A stretch of 43,470 bases of DNA, from positions 1 to 43,470 of the forward strand of contig CAZABS010000003.1 in the NCBI GenBank assembly GCA_964483635.1. Direction: 5' to 3'. How positions within the stretch are numbered: the first letter of the stretch is position 1; the number at the start of each line of letters is the position of its first letter. Source of the stretch: CAZABS01 sp964483635 (GTDB lineage: Bacteria > Patescibacteriota > Minisyncoccia > Moranbacterales > UBA1568). Under the pieces are notes generated by a model that was not told where the DNA came from, made no database searches, and saw nothing but the letters and a program-made list of their open reading frames with translations. This document shows, piece by piece, positions 39,715 to 43,470 of this stretch. The translations under genes and the position numbers were made by a program.

Positions 39715-40830
39715 TTATTCAAGAATGTATCCAAGAGTCTCGCTAGCTGAGCGATCCCAGGAGAAATATGCGAGTCGCTCTTTCGCTTTACCTTTCAGAA
39801 CGCCCGCCATTTCGGTGTCTTTCCACAGAAGTTCGAGTTTGTGAGCAATATCAGAAACATTCTCAGCATTACAGTAGAGTGCCGCATCACCCCCCACCTC
39901 AGGGAGACTCGAGTTCTGTGTGGTAAGCACAGGAACACCTGAAGCAAATGCTTCGAGAAGTGGCAAACCAAATCCTTCGTAGAGTGACGGAAAAACAAAC
40001 AATCGCGCCCCTTGATACAATGCTCGGAGATCCTCAAAGGTAACCCGACCAGCAAAAATTATATCGCTTTGGTAGACACTCGCACTCCGCGCTCGGATAA
40101 TTTCTTCTGCAAGCCATGCGGTCTCACCCGCAAAAACCAGCCGGAGATCCGGAGTTGTTTTTTTTACTCTTTCAAAAGCTTGGATAAGTCGAACCAGATT
40201 CTTTCGTGGCTGCAGTGCCCCGACATACAGAGCATATCGCCCCCGTAAAAGACCGAACCGATCCAAAGAGACTTGGAGCGTATCCGTCGGAAGGTTAACC
40301 CCAAAAAATTCACCGTCATAACCATGGTGAATTACCCGAACTTTTTTTTCATCCAAAGTTGGATAATAATCCAAGAGATCTTTCTTCGTCGACGTAGAAA
40401 CAGCAATAAGCTTGTCCGCTCTTCTCACCACCGCATCTAAGAGAAGATTGAGCTTTAATTGATGAAGTGTGGGGAATGTTTTCGGATATTTTTTAAAAGC
40501 GAGATCATGAATCGTGGCCGTAATTTCAAGTGAACGTGGGACAAGAAATGGTGCTGCCTGTATCGGAAGAAAGAGCTTATTCAGTTTTTGAACATGGAGA
40601 TCGAATGCAAAACGTGTTTGCATCCAAGCCAGAGGAAAAGGTATGGCTCGTTCGGTATAGTTCGGAAATGTTGGTGGCGCGAGACTCGGATTAAATGTAC
40701 GTTGATGATACAGCCAAAACTGATCCGATTGGTCTAATTTTCCGAATCGTCGCAAAAGCTCTCGAACATAAACGCGTGTTCCATCAATGCGAGCATGATC
40801 AAGGTCGCTGGCTTGAATAGCGATATTCAT
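39715..40830 (-). CDS. GT4-family glycosyltransferase
   Basis: A 371-residue GT-B fold enzyme. The N-terminal domain opens with IAIQASDLDHARIDGTRVYV. The C-terminal domain has YVGALQPRKNLVRLI near 198-212 and the donor-site E-x7-E motif in SLYEGFGLPLLEAFASGVPV near 281-300, both typical of retaining GT4 transferases that build surface polysaccharide. Donor and acceptor cannot be read from sequence; mannose or rhamnose transfer is a fair guess given the rhamnose genes. Its start overlaps the ispH stop as ATGA. Confidence 0.9.
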   Translation of the reverse strand: MNIAIQASDLDHARIDGTRVYVRELLRRFGKLDQSDQFWLYHQRTFNPSLAPPTFPNYTERAIPFPLAWMQTRFAFDLHVQKLNKLFLPIQAAPFLVPRSLEITATIHDLAFKKYPKTFPTLHQLKLNLLLDAVVRRADKLIAVSTSTKKDLLDYYPTLDEKKVRVIHHGYDGEFFGVNLPTDTLQVSLDRFGLLRGRYALYVGALQPRKNLVRLIQAFERVKKTTPDLRLVFAGETAWLAEEIIRARSASVYQSDIIFAGRVTFEDLRALYQGARLFVFPSLYEGFGLPLLEAFASGVPVLTTQNSSLPEVGGDAALYCNAENVSDIAHKLELLWKDTEMAGVLKGKAKERLAYFSWDRSASETLGYILE

Positions 40831-41780
40831 GAGCGTTCTCGTTTGAGCTTCATGAGTTCGACTGGTTCGGCAAATTGCATATTTTCAGATTTGGCGACAT
40901 ATGATTCTATCATCGCTCCATCACGTCGAAAGAACTCAACTAATTCCTGAACCCGGTCTTCAGGAGCACTCGCCCCAGCAGTAATCCCGACCGTTTCTTT
41001 CCCCTCGAGCCATTTCGGATCAAGATCCCGTACATCATCCAGGAGATATGCTTCTGCACCTTCTCGTTTGGCAGTTTCCATAAGCCTACGTGAATTTGAA
41101 GAATTCACAGATCCAATAACCAGCACGACTTCTACCACTCGAGCGAGTTCCGTGACAGCTGTCTGGCGATTGGTTGTAGCGTAGCAAATATCTTCAAGTG
41201 GTGGAGCAATAATTTGCGGATATTTCTTCTGGAGTGCTTCTATAATCTTTCGGGTATCATCGAGCGAAAGCGTGGTCTGAGTAAGATACACCAGTTTCTC
41301 GGGATTATCGATTTGGAGAGCTGCTACATCTTGAAGATTTTCCACAATCGGAATAGTTTTCCCTTGTGCCTCAGCCATTACCCCAATTCCTTCTGGATGT
41401 CCCTTGTGTCCAATATAGACAATTGAATAACCCTCCTTCAAAAATCGAATAACTTCGAGATGAACTTTCGTTACCAGTGGACAAGTAGCGTCAATAAGGG
41501 TCATTCCTCGAGCTTTGGCTTCTCGAAATTCCTTTGGGGTTGAACCGTGTGCTGAAAACACTACCACTGACTCATCTGGGATATCGACGAGATTTTCCAC
41601 CGTTACTGCTCCTTTCGCTTCAATTCGAGAAACAACATGTTTGTTATGAACGATCTCATGCTTCACGTAGACTGGTGAGTCGAAAAGGTCAAGCGTGTCC
41701 TCGACGGCTTTCACTGCCCTGGCGACTCCCGCACAAAACCCTCTTGGGGATGCCAATAAAACTTTTTTGACGGTATGCAT
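40827..41780 (-). CDS. ispH: 4-hydroxy-3-methylbut-2-enyl diphosphate reductase IspH
   Basis: This 317-residue iron-sulphur enzyme makes IPP and DMAPP in the last step of the MEP isoprenoid pathway. The three cluster ligands are Cys16 (PRGFCAGV), Cys100 (DATCPLV) and Cys199 (DICYATTNRQ). Substrate-binding His45 (VHNKH), His78 (SAHGS) and His128 (GHPE) are kept. It is the first gene of ispH-GT4-kinase. MEP-pathway enzymes are patchy in CPR genomes, so its presence is informative about lineage. Confidence 0.97.
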   Translation of the reverse strand: MHTVKKVLLASPRGFCAGVARAVKAVEDTLDLFDSPVYVKHEIVHNKHVVSRIEAKGAVTVENLVDIPDESVVVFSAHGSTPKEFREAKARGMTLIDATCPLVTKVHLEVIRFLKEGYSIVYIGHKGHPEGIGVMAEAQGKTIPIVENLQDVAALQIDNPEKLVYLTQTTLSLDDTRKIIEALQKKYPQIIAPPLEDICYATTNRQTAVTELARVVEVVLVIGSVNSSNSRRLMETAKREGAEAYLLDDVRDLDPKWLEGKETVGITAGASAPEDRVQELVEFFRRDGAMIESYVAKSENMQFAEPVELMKLKRERS

Positions 41781-41843
41781 AGGATAATAACGAGAAAAGA
41801 CTAGCCTACTAGAAAATCACAGCTCTTTCAATGCCTCCTGTCT

Positions 41844-41852
41844 ATTATATCA
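41844..41852 (-). promoter_or_regulatory. Extended -10 promoter of ispH operon
   Basis: Minus strand TGATATAAT, identical to the rfbC and 20628 boxes (hexamer 41844-41849). The leader is about 55 nt. Confidence 0.65.
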
Positions 41853-41861
41853 CTCATACTA

Positions 41862-41870
41862 TGCTAAAAT
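41862..41870 (+). promoter_or_regulatory. Extended -10 promoter of the ribL-like gene
   Basis: TGCTAAAAT, hexamer 41865-41870, with a weak -35. The divergent ispH -10 is only 15 bp away, so the two promoters overlap and could interfere. Confidence 0.55.
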
Positions 41871-41888
41871 AAGCCCAAGAAAGAACTT

Positions 41889-42323
41889 ATGACACGTCAC
41901 AATACGCTCTACCGGAACGGGATGGTTTTTGGAGTTTTCGATGGTCTACATCCAGGACATCAGGAATTTCTCATCCAAGCCAAGAGAAAATGCTTATCGC
42001 TTATTATCGTCGTGGCGCGCTCAAGTATTGTTCGAGAACTCAAGCAGCGCTCACCCAAACATTCTACAAAAGCTCGAATGACCGCTCTAAAAAAATATAT
42101 TCCTGATGCCGTTGTCCTGGCGGGTGACAAAACTCTCGGAAGTTGGTATATCTTGAAAAAGTATGCACCCGATATTGTTTTCCTTGGGTACGATCAAACA
42201 CGGCTCGGGGATGCTCTCAAAGTAATCCATCAGCCGAATCTTTTATTGAAGCCATACCAGCCTCACAAATACAAATCCACCCTCCTTCATCATCAGCCGA
42301 TAAAGAAAAGGCAACAGTTTTAG
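41889..42323 (+). CDS. Archaeal-type FAD synthetase-like cytidylyltransferase (RibL-like)
   Basis: A 144-residue single-domain nucleotidyltransferase. FGVFDGLHPGHQEFL carries the HxGH active-site motif (His21, His24), VVARSSIVRELKQR follows, and YAPDIVFLGYDQT ends in a GxDQ turn. From memory of the family, the order and wording of these blocks match archaeal RibL, which adenylylates FMN to FAD, better than the glycerol-3-phosphate enzyme TagD. The tail-to-tail position with lumazine and riboflavin synthase supports a flavin role. Bacteria normally use bifunctional RibF. It overlaps the ribH stop by 4 bp. Substrate remains inferred. Confidence 0.8.
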   Translation: MTRHNTLYRNGMVFGVFDGLHPGHQEFLIQAKRKCLSLIIVVARSSIVRELKQRSPKHSTKARMTALKKYIPDAVVLAGDKTLGSWYILKKYAPDIVFLGYDQTRLGDALKVIHQPNLLLKPYQPHKYKSTLLHHQPIKKRQQF

Positions 42324-42781
42324 AGTAGTGCCGCTTCAAGCGCAGCCACTGTAGCTTCTGCACCTTTGTTATTTGACGGGGTTGATCGTGCCTTTGCTTG
42401 AGCGAGTGTATTGACAGTCAAAACTCCAAAGGTAATAGGAATTTTGGTAGCGAGTGTCAAATCTATCAGTCCATGAGCCACCGCCTCAGCAATTATCTGA
42501 TCGTGATTCGTTTCGCCCTTTATAATACAACCAAGCGTGACCAAAGCATCAAGCTTACGTTTCTTTAGGAGCGCAATACATCCATACGGGATCTCAAAAC
42601 TCCCCGCGACGGAAACAACGAAAATATTCTTCGGCTTCACATTCCATTCTTTGAGTGTCGTGAGTGCACCCGCGAGTAGTGTATCGGCTATTTCTTTATA
42701 ATACGGTGAAACGACTATCCCAATCTTTAATTTGGAAGCGTTTTTTCTGATCGGTTGCTTTTTTGTTGAGTTATTTTGCAT
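42320..42781 (-). CDS. ribH: 6,7-dimethyl-8-ribityllumazine synthase
   Basis: A 153-residue lumazine synthase, which condenses dihydroxybutanone phosphate with the aminopyrimidine in the penultimate step of riboflavin synthesis. VSVAGSFEIPYGCIAL near 56-71 is the substrate pocket. CIIKGETNHDQIIAEAV near 85-101 includes the catalytic His93, and ITFGVLTVNTLAQAKAR near 116-132 is the family signature. A basic ~16-residue N-terminal extension is present. It follows ribE by 23 bp and converges with the RibL-like gene. Confidence 0.95.
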   Translation of the reverse strand: MQNNSTKKQPIRKNASKLKIGIVVSPYYKEIADTLLAGALTTLKEWNVKPKNIFVVSVAGSFEIPYGCIALLKKRKLDALVTLGCIIKGETNHDQIIAEAVAHGLIDLTLATKIPITFGVLTVNTLAQAKARSTPSNNKGAEATVAALEAALL

Positions 42782-42804
42782 ATCCGTATTTTCTGAATAA
42801 TGAA

Positions 42805-43395
42805 TTACTTCCGATTTTCGAGGGCATTCACGACATATCGAGCCAAAAGATCAGATTCGAGATTTACCTTACTCCCCTTTTTCAGTTGACACAAGTTCGT
42901 GTGAGCCAGTGTATGTGGTATGAGTGCCACCAAGAAATCTTTCTTCGTGGTTCGTGCTATTGTAAGACTCACTCCATTTATCGTAATCGCTCCTCGAGGG
43001 GCAATATACCGCTTGAGAACGAAAGGGGTAGATACCCGAATCTCATATTTTCCTGCGAGCACTTCTACCGAAAGGATCGCTCCAACCGCATCCACATGCC
43101 CTTGTACCAGATGTCCATCGAGTGCTGTTGAAAGGGTTACCGAACGCTCGAGATTGAGGAGTGTCCCCTGTTTCAAAAAACCCAGGGTGGTTTTACGAAG
43201 GGTTTCTGGCATGAATTCAACCTCGAAAAAAGTTTTTCCCACTTTCACTACTGTTGAACATACTCCATCAAGAGCAATACTCTGTCCCAGCTTAAGCTTC
43301 CAATTTCCTGATTTCTTTATCCGAACATGAAGAATATCCTCTTTTTTATTGAGAATTCCAACAGGCTGTACCGACTCAACAATACCCGTAAACAT
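42805..43395 (-). CDS. ribE: Riboflavin synthase (alpha subunit)
   Basis: A 196-residue enzyme that dismutates two lumazines to riboflavin. It opens with the hallmark MFTGIVESV and consists of two lumazine-binding barrels: residues 1-90 with SIALDGVCSTVVKV, and 91-185 with AITINGVSLTIARTTKKDF. The ATG at 43395 is preferred over a GTG one codon earlier. It overlaps the stop of the upstream partial gene by one base (TGATG), so the riboflavin operon continues past the window edge. Confidence 0.96.
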   Translation of the reverse strand: MFTGIVESVQPVGILNKKEDILHVRIKKSGNWKLKLGQSIALDGVCSTVVKVGKTFFEVEFMPETLRKTTLGFLKQGTLLNLERSVTLSTALDGHLVQGHVDAVGAILSVEVLAGKYEIRVSTPFVLKRYIAPRGAITINGVSLTIARTTKKDFLVALIPHTLAHTNLCQLKKGSKVNLESDLLARYVVNALENRK

Positions 43396-43470
43396 CACTG
43401 TGTTTCAAAAAAATTTTGAGCCTTGTGGATGGCTCCCTGGATAAAGCTCTCAATATCCGTCTCTGGAGTA
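43395..43470 (-). CDS. C-terminal end of an unidentified upstream gene (partial)
   Basis: An open frame enters from the window edge and ends TPETDIESFIQGAIHKAQNFFETQ at a TGA (43395-43397) that overlaps the ribE start. Only about 24 residues are visible and they are not diagnostic. By context another riboflavin gene (ribD or ribBA) is possible, but I cannot support it from sequence. Confidence 0.5.
   Translation of the reverse strand, partial: TPETDIESFIQGAIHKAQNFFETQ

Noticed and set aside
1..43470. CRISPR arrays, insertion sequences, tRNA or rRNA genes
   Set aside because: No regularly spaced repeats, transposase motifs, T-loop GGTTCRA signatures in cloverleaf context or rRNA-like segments were seen by eye.

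Overview
The window is a compact, gene-dense stretch of bacterial chromosome. It holds 48 of its ~50 genes on the minus strand, in several long operons. The code is standard: many genes end in TGA inside ATGA start/stop overlaps (rfbC/rfbB, nudix/rfbD, ftsI/murF, rlmN/capA, ispH/glycosyltransferase), which argues against the UGA=Gly lineages. Very short spacers, small proteins, a trimmed division/wall cluster, a UvrC without its C-terminal HhH domain and a Gram-negative-type type IV pilus set suggest a candidate-phyla (Patescibacteria/CPR) genome from a metagenome. A Peregrinibacteria-like member is possible because riboflavin genes and ispH are present. The lineage is inference; no marker gene here settles it. 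Two runs of exactly 100 N (7652-7751, 21512-21611) are scaffold gaps of conventional length, and each cuts through a gene.

Layout, with all genes on the minus strand unless stated. 13-4889: greA and the rod-shape operon mreB-mreC-mreD-mrdA. 4987-9290: a dTDP-rhamnose operon (rfbC, rfbB, [gap], S51 peptidase, MazG-like, NUDIX, rfbD, small 4-TM protein). 9369-15650: a reduced mraZ-rsmH-ftsL-ftsI-murF cluster that continues into a DUF475 membrane protein and khpA, ends at a clear terminator, and starts from a consensus promoter overlaid with three copies of AAATGTGG, probable MraZ boxes. 15852-17708: bcp-pepA. 17834-18013: a small ORF bounded by a strong promoter and a terminator. 18134-20131: xthA-rarA. 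20320-22327: two ORFans flanking miaB (broken by a gap). 22498-24518: rlmN-capA. 24591-32059: type IV pilus genes pilC, three large minor pilins, pilM, pilN, pilO and an unknown small membrane protein. 32103-37248: uvrC, uvrA and a nucleotidyltransferase-like gene. 37372-38941: small accessory genes, including one on the plus strand and a PD-(D/E)XK nuclease. 38992-41780: ispH, a GT4 glycosyltransferase and a dTMP-kinase-like gene. 41889-43470: riboflavin synthase and lumazine synthase, converging with a plus-strand cytidylyltransferase that strongly resembles archaeal FAD synthetase RibL.

The main theme is the cell envelope: shape (MreBCD, PBP2), septal wall synthesis (FtsI, MurF, FtsL), surface sugars (rhamnose, GT4, CapA-like) and pili. 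DNA repair (UvrA, UvrC, ExoIII, RarA) and RNA modification (RsmH, RlmN, MiaB) fill the rest. Promoters are unusually legible. Many are extended -10 (TGnTATAAT-like), and four genes (rfbC, miaB, rlmN and the PD-(D/E)XK gene) have their -10 only 9-13 nt before the start codon, implying leaderless or nearly leaderless mRNAs. The most notable points are the RibL-like gene beside ribE/ribH, the MraZ operator array, an inverted repeat enclosing the uvrC start, and an 18-bp block shared by the uvrC and xthA upstream regions.
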